Shown piece by piece: positions 52,592 through 60,983 of a stretch of DNA of 64,000 nucleotides. The position numbers and the translations under genes were made by a program. The DNA lies in NCBI GenBank assembly GCA_009841225.1, contig VXMF01000036.1:133825-197824 (forward strand), given 5' to 3'. The notes below the pieces were generated by a model. It did no database searches. It saw only the letters and a list, made by a program, of their open reading frames with translations, and was not told the origin of the DNA. Each line of letters opens with the position of its first letter. Positions within the stretch are counted from its first letter, which is position 1. The stretch is from Terriglobia bacterium (GTDB taxonomy: Bacteria; Acidobacteriota; Terriglobia; Bryobacterales; UBA6623).

Positions 52592-53658
52592 CGCCCGTCC
52601 TGCGACGCTGTCGGCAGGCGGATCTTGAGGACCCGCCCCATGTCGAATGAGGGCGGCCTGCGGTTTTTGATCAACTCCGTCTGCTCGGCCAAGGCCGACA
52701 CCAGCAGCGGCATGGCGATCGTCGAGTCGCAATGGCAGTCGACCATCGTCGCGCCCTTGGCGATCTTGCCCCAGCTCTGCGATTCAGCCAGCGTGCAGCC
52801 GGACAACCCGCCCCAGTGAGGCGCATCGGTGACGATCTGAATGCCGTAACGGTGGCCCTCCTTGCCGCGGTCCATCAGGATGGCGACAACTTCAGACTGC
52901 TGGGTGTAGTTCTTGGGCGTTCCGCCACCGAAGTAGATCACTCCGGTCGCCGTGGAGTCGGCGACAGCGTTGGTAATCTCCAACACGTCCGCCATCATGT
53001 CGAACATCAGACGGTTCTCCCCGCGGTGCCTGCTTTCGGCGACACCGATGCCGATCGAACTATCGCCGATCGCGGGGCAGAACAGGGGCACGTTGTGCTT
53101 GGCCGCTGCGGTCACGATGCCGTCCTCTGGGCAGTCGCGCCCGACTTCCTTTCCCAGCAGGTAGAGAAACTCGCGTGTCGTGTAGGGACGCGATTGGTCG
53201 AGCCGCGCAGCGAAGCTGCCGATCCACAGATCGTGCTCACGAAAGCGGACCTCGTCCGCCAGTACGTCGTACATGCGATCCACCATGACCTCACCAAGCG
53301 CCTCGTCGTCCATGTCGGCCGAGCCTTGGTAGTGGTGGAAGCCCTTGGTTTCGTGGATGTCGTGAAAGAAGTTCGCTCCCGTCGAGGTCAGGATGTCGAT
53401 CAAGCGGTTCTCGATCATGAACCTCACGAGCCGACGCATGCCCGCCGGCACCATGGCACCTGACAAGCCCATCAGGATGGTGCATTCGGGATCGGCCAGC
53501 ATTGCCTTCCACGCCGCGAAGGCCTGTCCAAGCTGGCGCCCTTGAAATGCGGTGTCGGCCATCTTCTCAAGCAGAGAGGACGCCGAGTCGGCGCCGTCAA
53601 CGGAGAACGGCTTGGTCGGCGAGGAAAGCAGGTCTTCCTTGCTGGGTCGGGAATGCAT
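52588..53658 (-). CDS. Deoxyhypusine synthase-like protein
   Basis: About 356 residues from ATG 53658 (MHSRPSKEDLL). NAD-dependent deoxyhypusine synthase family: LMGLSGAMVPAGMRRLVRFMIENRLIDILTSTGANFFHD, then VPLFCPAIGDSSIG, VIYFGGGTPKNY and ESQSWGKIAKGA, whose SWGKI carries the Lys that forms the enzyme-butylamine intermediate in eukaryotic enzymes. Bacteria lack eIF5A, so this protein likely transfers the aminobutyl group of spermidine to another acceptor, for example making homospermidine. Convergent with the preceding gene. Confidence 0.9.
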   Translation of the reverse strand: MHSRPSKEDLLSSPTKPFSVDGADSASSLLEKMADTAFQGRQLGQAFAAWKAMLADPECTILMGLSGAMVPAGMRRLVRFMIENRLIDILTSTGANFFHDIHETKGFHHYQGSADMDDEALGEVMVDRMYDVLADEVRFREHDLWIGSFAARLDQSRPYTTREFLYLLGKEVGRDCPEDGIVTAAAKHNVPLFCPAIGDSSIGIGVAESRHRGENRLMFDMMADVLEITNAVADSTATGVIYFGGGTPKNYTQQSEVVAILMDRGKEGHRYGIQIVTDAPHWGGLSGCTLAESQSWGKIAKGATMVDCHCDSTIAMPLLVSALAEQTELIKNRRPPSFDMGRVLKIRLPTASQDGR

Positions 53659-53713
53659 CGAACGGCCTATGCTAACAGGGCAGACCGGTACCACATCGCG
53701 AAAACGCGAGCGG

Positions 53714-54907
53714 CTACTGGACAGCGATCATCTCTAGGCTGACCACGGCTGGCTCGGCAAGTTGGGCCTGCACAGCGGATAGTGCTGGGGCTTGGTCTGG
53801 GAATGCCTCAGCGATCAACGCGCCCAGCTCCTCCAAGTTCGCCAAGTCGCTCAGGTAGGCATTGACTCGAACTACGTTGGCTAGTCCCAGCGAGGCTAGT
53901 TGTAGGGCAGTGGTGCTGGTATCCAAGGCGTGGAGGAGCTGCTCCCTGAAATCGGCACCGGCTCCCGGCATGGCCGATGTGTATGCGGTGTTACCGCTTC
54001 GCGAGATTGGGCTTGACAGTGCCGTGGGAGCCTGATCGTGCATGAACAGGCGCGTGACATAGTTGTCATCCACCGCGATGAATGTGATTTCCACTGCGAT
54101 TCCGCCCGGCAGCGCCGATAGCACGACATTGGCTCGGCTCGGTGCGCCGCCGACGCTGAAGATCGACTCGAAAGCGCTGTCTGCGACGGCTAGGTCCGAT
54201 GCCTGGGGCAGGTAGGAACTCGCGAGAACGGTGTTGTCATAGGAGAGGCCGGCTGCCTCAAGAATGGTTCCGATGTTTTGCAAAGTTTGACGGGCTTGCT
54301 CGTCGGCCGTCTCGCCCAGCTCGCCTGTGGCTGGGTTCCTTCCGCCTTGGCCAGACACATAAACGGTGCGTCCGGCTCGCACTGCCGGTGAGTACGGCCC
54401 CATCGCCGCCGGGATCTTGTCCTCGGAAGGGCGTATCACATCGATCTCGGAGGCTTCTGCGTACGCGATGCAGGTCAGCAACACACCCGTTCCGCCCGGT
54501 AGGCCAGGATATTCCAAGGTCGTCCTCGCGGGGTAGCCTCCCTCCGGAAAGTAACTGCCGTAAACCTCGTTCATCGCGGCATAGTTCTCTATGTTTGAGA
54601 GTTGAACATGGCAGCTGACGACTTGGGGGTAGTCAAGGCCCGCCATCCCGAGGACCTCGCCTAGCCGTTGCATTGCCGAGTGTGTCTGGTCGGCTATAGG
54701 GGCGTTCGGATCGGCCGGCGATATCGCGCTGAGGTAGAGAGTGCTGTCAGCCAGCACGGCCGCCGTCGAGCCGTTATCGTCTTGGAACGATTGGCGTGGC
54801 GAGACCGCAGGTGCTGATCCCTCAGGCCCTGCCTCTCCAGAGGGGCTGCAAGCCGAAATCAGTAGCAGGGCTAGTGCTGTTGCGGAAATTGACAGAGCGC
54901 GGGCCAC
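53714..54907 (-). CDS. Lipoprotein with three tandem RidA (YjgF/UK114) domains
   Basis: 397 residues, GTG start. Lipoprotein signal ALALLLISAC. Three RidA-like domains in a row: ~45-165, ~168-280 and ~285-397. RidA deaminates reactive enamine/imine intermediates using an Arg and a Glu. Domain 2 keeps them (GAPSRANVVLSALPGGIAVEI). Domain 1 has ARTTLE but reads VLLTCIAY in place of the VEI strand, and domain 3 lacks the Arg (APALSAVQAQL). So only the middle domain looks catalytically complete. A periplasmic, lipid-anchored triple RidA is uncommon. The 5' 465 bp are repeated at 55837-56301. Confidence 0.85.
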   Translation of the reverse strand: MARALSISATALALLLISACSPSGEAGPEGSAPAVSPRQSFQDDNGSTAAVLADSTLYLSAISPADPNAPIADQTHSAMQRLGEVLGMAGLDYPQVVSCHVQLSNIENYAAMNEVYGSYFPEGGYPARTTLEYPGLPGGTGVLLTCIAYAEASEIDVIRPSEDKIPAAMGPYSPAVRAGRTVYVSGQGGRNPATGELGETADEQARQTLQNIGTILEAAGLSYDNTVLASSYLPQASDLAVADSAFESIFSVGGAPSRANVVLSALPGGIAVEITFIAVDDNYVTRLFMHDQAPTALSSPISRSGNTAYTSAMPGAGADFREQLLHALDTSTTALQLASLGLANVVRVNAYLSDLANLEELGALIAEAFPDQAPALSAVQAQLAEPAVVSLEMIAVQ

Positions 54908-54942
54908 CGCTCCAAGTTAGCAAAGAAGCTCGCGGATTCCCC
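54478..54942 (-). repeat. Direct repeat copy 1 (5' part and leader of the RidA lipoprotein gene)
   Basis: 465-bp segment matching 55837-56301 in the same orientation with an offset of 1359 bp and no gaps I could see; identity looks close to 90%. It includes about the first 143 codons and about 35 bp of leader. The DNA between the copies holds the ATG-proximal leader of the HigBA module and the two TA genes. Confidence 0.85.
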
Positions 54943-55067
54943 TGTAGGAGATGCCCGCTGCTGCAATCGCGCGGGATCCCACCGCTGAGTCCTGTTTGAC
55001 GCGAGGCGTGTTGGGATGCACGGGAATCCGATGTGAGCCGCGAGCTCGACCGGATCCGCGCCACGTG

Positions 55068-55088
55068 GTCCCAATTTGGGACTATACT
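55068..55088 (+). promoter_or_regulatory. Palindromic operator with -10 box of the HigBA module
   Basis: Perfect 15-bp palindrome GTCCCAATTTGGGAC (55068-55082, 7-1-7) directly followed by a TATACT -10 hexamer (55083-55088), 11 bp before the toxin ATG. Palindromes over the promoter are where HigA-type antitoxins bind to repress their own operon. Confidence 0.7.
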
Positions 55089-55099
55089 GGTGTTATGGC

Positions 55100-55402
55100 A
55101 TGCGGGTCATTGCCCTTTCCACGCTAAAGGCCTTCCTTGACGCCACACCGGCTCACACCGTTGCACGTGAGCCGGTCATGGCTTGGTATAGACAGGTCAA
55201 AGCCGCGGACTGGGCGAGTCCGGCAGATGTCAAGCTGGATGTGCGAAGTGTCAGCATCCTGAGAGGAGGAAGGGCGGTGTTCAACATCGCGGGGAACAAG
55301 TATCGCATCGTGGTATGGATCAACTACCCCTACCGGGTCGTCTACATTCGATTCATCGGGACGCACCGCATGTATGACGCCATTGATGCACAGTCGATTT
55401 GA
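55100..55402 (+). CDS. higB: HigB-type mRNA interferase toxin
   Basis: 100 residues from ATG 55100 (MRVIALSTLKAFLDA); the ORF start at 55076 lies inside the promoter. The pattern of chromosomal HigB toxins is clear: PVMAWYRQVKAADWASPADVK, VFNIAGNKYRIVVWINY and VYIRFIGTHRMYDAIDA. HigB cuts mRNA on the ribosome. The toxin gene precedes the antitoxin gene by 10 bp, as is usual in higBA operons. The module sits between the two RidA repeats. Confidence 0.92.
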   Translation: MRVIALSTLKAFLDATPAHTVAREPVMAWYRQVKAADWASPADVKLDVRSVSILRGGRAVFNIAGNKYRIVVWINYPYRVVYIRFIGTHRMYDAIDAQSI

Positions 55403-55412
55403 GGGCCGAGCC

Positions 55413-55802
55413 ATGGAAATCGTACCGATCAAGTCCAAAGAAGACTACCGTCGCACGCTCAAGGAAATCGAGGGCCTGATGACGGCAAAGCAAGGCACTC
55501 CCGCAGGCGACCGCTTGGACGTCTTGGTAACACTCGTTGAGGCTTGGGAAGCGCGGAACTACCGTATCGGCCTGCCCGACCCGGTGGACGCCATCCGCTA
55601 CCACATGGAGCAGAACGGGCTTGCGCCGAAAGATCTGGTCGAGTATATCGGTGGTCGGAACCGAGTATATGAGGTATTGAATCGCCGGCGGCCACTGAGC
55701 CTCAAGATGATCAGGCGATTGCATCAAGGACTCGGCATTCCAGCGGAGTCGCTGATCAAGGTTGCCGATGACGCGAGGCAGCTTACGGGCTCGGCGAGTT
55801 GA
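55413..55802 (+). CDS. higA: HigA-type antitoxin with C-terminal HTH
   Basis: 129 residues from ATG 55413 (MEIVPIKSKEDYRRTLKEIEGL). N-terminal helical toxin-binding part with RLDVLVTLVEAWEARNY, then an Xre-like helix-turn-helix (GLAPKDLVEYIGGRNRVYEVLNRRRPLSLKMIRRLHQGLGIP, residues ~75-115, quoted in parts by motif GRNRVYEVLN). This is the COG5499 antitoxin that pairs with the HigB type seen upstream. It probably binds the palindrome at 55068-55082. Confidence 0.92.
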   Translation: MEIVPIKSKEDYRRTLKEIEGLMTAKQGTPAGDRLDVLVTLVEAWEARNYRIGLPDPVDAIRYHMEQNGLAPKDLVEYIGGRNRVYEVLNRRRPLSLKMIRRLHQGLGIPAESLIKVADDARQLTGSAS

Positions 55803-55836
55803 GACCTGCCGCTTCCGTCTTGGCCGCCGGATCGTT

Positions 55837-56266
55837 GCAACACACCCGTTTTCTCCGGCAGGCCGGGGAATTCCAAAGTTGTCCTCGCGGGGTAGCCGCC
55901 CTCCGGAAAGTAGCTGCCGTGCACCTCGTTCATCGCGGCATAGTTCTCCATGTCTGAGAGTTGGACATGGCAGCTGACGACTTGTGGGTAGTCAATGCCC
56001 GCCATCCCGAGGATTTCGCCGAGCCGTCGCATTGCCGAGTGTGTCTGGTCGGCTAGAGGGGAATTCGGATCGGTCGGCGAGATCGCACTGGGGTAGAGCG
56101 TGCTGTCAGACAGCACAGCCACTGTGTGGCCGTTATCGTCTTGGAACGATTGGCGCGGCGACGCCGCAGGTGCTGATCCCTCAGGCCCTGTGTCTCCAGA
56201 GGGGCTGCAAGCCGAAATCAGTAGCAGGGCTAGTGCTGTTGCGGAAATTGACAGAGCGCGGGCTAC
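55837..56266 (-). pseudogene. Decayed second copy of the triple-RidA lipoprotein gene
   Basis: Aligns without gaps to the first 143 codons of the gene at 53714-54907, including the lipoprotein signal. Two lesions: the start codon position reads GTA (56264-56266) where the intact copy has GTG, with a stop just upstream and no alternative start before the signal; and the homology ends at 55837, 35 bp after the higA stop, so RidA domains 2 and 3 are missing. The ORF track entry 55724-56122 is the internal GTG of this remnant. The direct repeat runs on to 56301. Confidence 0.85.
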
Positions 56267-56437
56267 CGCTCCAAGTCAGCAAAGACGCCCGCGGATTCCC
56301 CAGCCACGATTCGTCGCCGTCACTGCCTATGATTGCCGCGACACCAATGCTAACTGAGTAAGTGAACTCCCTACCCTTTTGACCTCACGCCCCCTGCCAT
56401 CGAGTGCTAGACTACGACGCGAACCAGGCGAACTGCC

Positions 56438-57334
56438 ATGCGATACATAGCGAGACGAACGCTTGTCCTGCCGCTGGTGGCAATGGCCGCCAGCATGGCC
56501 GCGCTCGGCGGGCAGCCTCCCGCGCCTCCGGCGGGCTGGACGGACAGCTTCGTGATGGCCAACGGTATCCGAATCCACTACTGGCGAACCGGGGGCGAGA
56601 AGCCAGTGCTCGTCATGTTGCACGGATCGTCGGACGACGGATTATGCTGGACGAGCCTCGCCAAGGAGCTGACCTCTGATTACGACGTGGTTCTGCCGGA
56701 CGCGCGCGGGCACGGCTGGTCCGATCCCGCAAAGGCATCGGACCCAGCCGATGCGCAAGCCGAAGATGTCGCGGCGCTGATTCGCGAACTCAAGCTCGAC
56801 AGGCCGATCGTGATGGGCCATTCGATGGGCGCCTCTTCAGCCGCTTGGTTCGCGGCGAAATACCCCGACATGGCACGGGCGATCGTGCTCGAGGACCCCG
56901 GGCTGCTGCCTCGCCAGCCTCGCACTGGCCGCGGCACGATGAACCTGGAGGAAGCGCACGCACGCATATTGGCCCGCAACCAAACAAGCTACGACGATCT
57001 CGTCAAAGGATGCGTCGAGTCGTCACCCAAGTGGGGACTTGAGGAGTGCCGCATCTGGGCGCCCTCGAAGCGGCTGCACCATCCAAGCAACGCCTATCGG
57101 TACCGCACGTTTGCGGAGAGGCCGCCGATGACCGAGCTGTTCGCGAAGATCGGGGTTCCGACGTTGATCCTCAAGGCGGACGCCGACGACGAAACCCGAA
57201 AGAAGAACGCTGCGGTCGCCGCGGTGTTGAAGAGCGGCAGGATCGTGCATATCGACGGTGCCGGACACAACGTCCGAAGGGAGGAGAAGGCAGCGCTCCT
57301 CGCAGCTCTGAGGGACTTCCTCTCCAATCTCTGA
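56438..57334 (+). CDS. Exported alpha/beta hydrolase
   Basis: 298 residues with an N-terminal signal (LVLPLVAMAASMAALGG). Oxyanion motif HGSS near residue 68, nucleophile elbow VMGHSMGASS near residue 127, an acid in LILKADADDE and the catalytic His in DGAGHNVRREEK near residue 277: a complete Ser-Asp-His triad of the general alpha/beta hydrolase (COG0596) group. Extracytoplasmic location is expected. The substrate is not deducible. Convergent with the next gene, 16 bp apart. Confidence 0.88.
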   Translation: MRYIARRTLVLPLVAMAASMAALGGQPPAPPAGWTDSFVMANGIRIHYWRTGGEKPVLVMLHGSSDDGLCWTSLAKELTSDYDVVLPDARGHGWSDPAKASDPADAQAEDVAALIRELKLDRPIVMGHSMGASSAAWFAAKYPDMARAIVLEDPGLLPRQPRTGRGTMNLEEAHARILARNQTSYDDLVKGCVESSPKWGLEECRIWAPSKRLHHPSNAYRYRTFAERPPMTELFAKIGVPTLILKADADDETRKKNAAVAAVLKSGRIVHIDGAGHNVRREEKAALLAALRDFLSNL

Positions 57335-57350
57335 AGCGGCTGGCGGGAGG

Positions 57351-58142
57351 TTACGAGGATTCAGCCAGGGCCCACGCCAAAGCCCCTTGCGTGACAAGCT
57401 GCGTCCGTCCGCGCGCGTCCGCGAAGTAGTGGACGGGCAGCACCGCCGGGCCGCGTTGCGAGCAGCACCGGAGTTGGTGCGAACCGTCCAAGAACGGCAC
57501 TTCGACAGTCGCTTCCGCGACCAGGCGTTGGTCCGGCTTGTACAAGAGGAGATCCTCGAGCAATCCGCAGCGCGTCTGCGGTGGAGGACCGGCACCGGTC
57601 GCGAGCGCCAGCGTCCATTGAGAAACCAGCGGCCCAGCGACATCGAAGACCCGCTCGGACATGCCATCCTCGATGCGGACCGTGTCTCCGTCGCGCCGAC
57701 CCGATATCGTGTACCGACCGTCGTCGCGTTCCTCGACCGTGCTGTCGAGCTTCCAGCTCCTAAGCGACAGAAGCGGATCGGGACTGCAGACGATTTCCGC
57801 CTCCAGGCGATTCCGGGGCTTGGAGTAGCGAGTGGTTTGCATCACATTCACAACCACTTGGTCCGCTTGGCGCTCAACATGCAGTTCCAGCCTGCCAATC
57901 TCCCGATTGGTGGTCTCGCCGGTGCCCGGGTCTGTCGCTCGCCACTGCAGGACCGCGTACTCTTGGGACGAGCCCCGGGACGCTTGGCCGGACGGCGCAT
58001 GTCGTCGCAGAAAGCCCTGGACGGGCGATAGCCCGACCGCCAGGCCGGCGGGGGCGCCTAGCAAAGGTAGGCGACCAGCGGCCGCGAGCGCGGCGACTGC
58101 CCCGGCCAGGCCCAGCGCGTCTCGCCTTGTCGACCCGCTCAT
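57351..58142 (-). CDS. Tat-exported protein of unknown function, coupled to sulfatase
   Basis: 263 residues from ATG 58142; the ATG overlaps the stop codon of the upstream sulfatase (ATGA), so translation is probably coupled. N-terminus STRRDALGLAGAVAALAAAG is a twin-arginine signal. The rest is beta-rich (LELHVERQADQVVVNVMQTTRYS, DGRYTISGRRDGDTVRIEDG) with no domain I recognise. It may fold with cofactor or act on the same substrate as the sulfatase. Confidence 0.75.
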   Translation of the reverse strand: MSGSTRRDALGLAGAVAALAAAGRLPLLGAPAGLAVGLSPVQGFLRRHAPSGQASRGSSQEYAVLQWRATDPGTGETTNREIGRLELHVERQADQVVVNVMQTTRYSKPRNRLEAEIVCSPDPLLSLRSWKLDSTVEERDDGRYTISGRRDGDTVRIEDGMSERVFDVAGPLVSQWTLALATGAGPPPQTRCGLLEDLLLYKPDQRLVAEATVEVPFLDGSHQLRCCSQRGPAVLPVHYFADARGRTQLVTQGALAWALAESS

Positions 58143-59479
58143 ACCGTCAACCCGGACCCCTTGGCAATGCTCTCGTACCAAATCCGAGCCTTGCGCAACC
58201 GCTCCTTGCGGGTCTGTCCGCTGCGGTCGACACCCGGCGCGTCCTCGCCGAGCCCGGAGTAGACCGCTCGGCCGCGGACGTAGCCCCGCAGGGTCTCCGC
58301 CATCCGGCCGAGCTCCGCTTTGTGAGCGGGTGACGCCGCGAGGTTGCGAGTCTCGAGGGGGTCATCCGCCAGATCGAACATCCGAGTTGGCGATCGCGGA
58401 TAGAAGATCGCCTTCCAGCGGCCGTCTTGCACCGCCGCCGAATGCTCGGTTTCGCCAAACACGTAGGTCCGCCAGCCGGACGGATCGCCCCCGGCTAGCG
58501 ACCGCAAGCTGCGACCCACGTCGGCGTCGGGGAGCGGCGGGATCCCGGCGTAGTCGCAAATCGTAGCCGGGATATCGAGGCTGGAAACGAGCCGGTTCTC
58601 TTCCGAGCGCTCGCGGACCGGACCCGGGGGGACCATGATGGTGGGAACGCGCCAGGACTCCTCCTCCAAGAAGTTCTTGAGGATGCGGCCGTGATGCCCC
58701 ATCCCCTCGCCATGGTCGGCCGCGAACAGCACGAGTGTGTTCTCGGCAAAGCGCGAACGGCGAAGCGCGTCGTAGACCAAGCCGACGTGCGCGTCGGCCA
58801 TTTCGGTCTGCCGGTAGCAGGAGTAGATGTAATAGCGCCAGTCCAGTTCACTCCAATGGCCGACGCGGCCGCGCTGCTCGTCCGACAGCCAGGGCAGATC
58901 CGGATCGAAGTTTTCGGGAAGCGGGGGCAACTCGCCCTCGATCGATGAAGCGTAGCTGAACTTTCCTACGCCGCCGCCCGCGCCGCAGGTGTAGCAACAG
59001 TCGTGCGGGTTGAGGAAGCCGATCGAAAGGAAAAACGGCCGCTCCGATGTCCGGTTGCGCAGGAAGGCCGCACCGGCACGTCCGACATCGCCGTCGCCGA
59101 TCTCTCCCATGCCCGTTCCGGGGTGCAGGTAGTCGAAGCTGTCCGCTACGTTACGTCCTGGAATGTGCCATTTCCCGGCGTAGACGGTTTCGTAGTCGCC
59201 GTGCTCGCGCAACCATTGGCCCAGGTCGGGCAATTCGGGATTGATCGGAACGGCGTTGGTCAGCACCCCATGTTCGAGCGGGGTCCGTCCAGTGAACCAG
59301 CTTGCCCGCGCGGGGCAGCAGACAGGCTGGGCCGCGTACGCACGGCGAAACGAGACGCCATCCGCAACCAAGCGGTCGATTGCCGGCGTGGCGCAGTATC
59401 GCGAGCCGAATGCAGAAACAGCGTCCGCGTGCATCTGATCGACGTGCAGGAAGAGAATGTTCGGAACTCGGTCTGGCAC
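58139..59479 (-). CDS. S1-family sulfatase, cytoplasmic or leaderless
   Basis: 446 residues with the GTG start at 59479 (PDRVPNILFLHVDQMHADA), where S1 sulfatases without a signal usually begin; an ATG at 59533 would add 18 residues. NILFLHVDQMH has the metal-binding positions, CCPARASWFTGR is the formylglycine signature (C-P-A-R), YAGKWHIPGR and FAADHGEGMGHHG complete the active site. No clear signal peptide, unlike the other two sulfatases here. The protein downstream, translationally coupled, is Tat-exported. Divergent from the sialidase-like gene. Confidence 0.9.
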   Translation of the reverse strand: MPDRVPNILFLHVDQMHADAVSAFGSRYCATPAIDRLVADGVSFRRAYAAQPVCCPARASWFTGRTPLEHGVLTNAVPINPELPDLGQWLREHGDYETVYAGKWHIPGRNVADSFDYLHPGTGMGEIGDGDVGRAGAAFLRNRTSERPFFLSIGFLNPHDCCYTCGAGGGVGKFSYASSIEGELPPLPENFDPDLPWLSDEQRGRVGHWSELDWRYYIYSCYRQTEMADAHVGLVYDALRRSRFAENTLVLFAADHGEGMGHHGRILKNFLEEESWRVPTIMVPPGPVRERSEENRLVSSLDIPATICDYAGIPPLPDADVGRSLRSLAGGDPSGWRTYVFGETEHSAAVQDGRWKAIFYPRSPTRMFDLADDPLETRNLAASPAHKAELGRMAETLRGYVRGRAVYSGLGEDAPGVDRSGQTRKERLRKARIWYESIAKGSGLTV

Positions 59480-59651
59480 GGTCCAGGCACCGGGGCCGAG
59501 CCAATCGTAGCACCCCGGAATGCGGGCCGGCATTCCGCGTTGCCGGCAGCCGGAGCGGCACGCCCCGCACCGCCGGTTCTTCCGTGCCTACGGCTACGGC
59601 AGCGAGCGCGGGTCGGGCAATCGGAGTTCCGAATCCGATAAGCTCTTTGTC

Positions 59652-60827
59652 GTGTTCAAGCCTCCGAGCACGCGACGGGAGCTAATCCGAACCCTCGCCA
59701 CGGGTGCCGGCTGCATCGCGAGCAGTGCCGCGTCTGCCGCCAGTCCCGCAGCAAGGGTGATCCGAGTCCGGACAATCAGCAAGCGCCCGGATCTCTACCA
59801 CGGCTGGCCCACCGTAGCGAGACGTTCGAACGGCGAGCTCATTGTCGTTTGCTCGGGGGGCAGGCAGGGGCACGTGTGCCCGTTCGGCTGGGTGGAAATG
59901 ATGCGGTCCAGGGACGGAGGCGAATCCTGGAGCTGGCCGAGAGTCCTGACGGACTCGGCCATTGACGACCGGGACGCCGGCGTGTGCGAGACGGCGGAGG
60001 GGTCATTGCTCGTCACGACGTTCACGTCGCTGGCCTATGTCAAGTACCTCAACCAAGCCGAGGCAGGCACGAGTGACCGCTTCACGGATTGGACCGCGGA
60101 GAGGATCTCCGCTTGGCAATCCGCGCACGTGCGCATGCCGGCCGCCGAGCGCGAGCAGATGCTGGGCACATGGATGCTGCGCTCGACCGATGCGGGCGTG
60201 ACGTGGTCCGCTCCCTACCGCGTGCCCGTGAACAGCCCGCACGGTCCGATCGCGCTGTCCGACGGACGGATCATTTATGCCGGGAAGCGCCTCTGGCACG
60301 AGGAGCGGCGGATCGGCGTTGCGGAATCCCGCGACGACGGCATGACCTGGCGGTGGCTTGCCGAGATCCCGACGCGGGGCGGGGACGACTTCGCCGAATA
60401 CCACGAGCTTCACATTGCCGAGGCGACCGACGGGCGGTTGGTCGTCCAAATCCGCAACCACAACAAGTCCAACGAGCGCGAGATGCTCCAGACGGAGTCC
60501 GATGATGGCGGGCTCACATGGTCCACCCCGCATGCGACCGGTGTTTGGGGCCTGCCTTCGCACCTGTTGCGGTTGCGCGACGGGCGACTGCTGATGAGCT
60601 ATGGACACAGACGCCAGCCGTTTGGCAATCAGGCCCGGTTGAGCGAAGACAGCGGAGTTTCTTGGTCCAGGCCAATGACGATCTCCGACGATGGCGAAGG
60701 CGGAGACCTAGGCTACCCCTCCACGGTCGAACTGGACGATGGTTCGCTCGTCACGATTTGGTACGAAAGAATGGCGGGCTCGCCCTACGCTGTCCTGCGT
60801 CAGGCCACGTGGAGGGTTTCCGGGTAG
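59652..60827 (+). CDS. Sialidase-like BNR/Asp-box protein with Tat signal
   Basis: 391 residues starting at GTG 59652, so that the twin-arginine signal (STRRELIRTLATGAGCIAS) is at the N-terminus; the ORF start at 59520 is inside the divergent gene's start. Five Asp boxes (S-x-D-x-G-x-x-W) mark a six-bladed sialidase propeller: SRDGGESW, STDAGVTW, SRDDGMTW, SDDGGLTW and SEDSGVSW. HGWPTVARRSNGELIVV is the usual first strand, and the late YPSTVELDDGSLVTIWYE is typical of the family. Exo-alpha-sialidase activity is possible; many relatives act on other glycans or are uncharacterised. Confidence 0.88.
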   Translation: MFKPPSTRRELIRTLATGAGCIASSAASAASPAARVIRVRTISKRPDLYHGWPTVARRSNGELIVVCSGGRQGHVCPFGWVEMMRSRDGGESWSWPRVLTDSAIDDRDAGVCETAEGSLLVTTFTSLAYVKYLNQAEAGTSDRFTDWTAERISAWQSAHVRMPAAEREQMLGTWMLRSTDAGVTWSAPYRVPVNSPHGPIALSDGRIIYAGKRLWHEERRIGVAESRDDGMTWRWLAEIPTRGGDDFAEYHELHIAEATDGRLVVQIRNHNKSNEREMLQTESDDGGLTWSTPHATGVWGLPSHLLRLRDGRLLMSYGHRRQPFGNQARLSEDSGVSWSRPMTISDDGEGGDLGYPSTVELDDGSLVTIWYERMAGSPYAVLRQATWRVSG

Positions 60828-60983
60828 ACGCGGTAGACCCTCTAAGACGCGACGCCCGGTCGGCGACAACTCGATCCAGCGGGCGCCGCGGTGACCGGCA
60901 CCGAGGGTTGCCCATAGTGGCATTCGGGTGTCAACACGAAACCGAGGGGATCGTACGGGGTTACAATCACCTCGGAGCCCACC

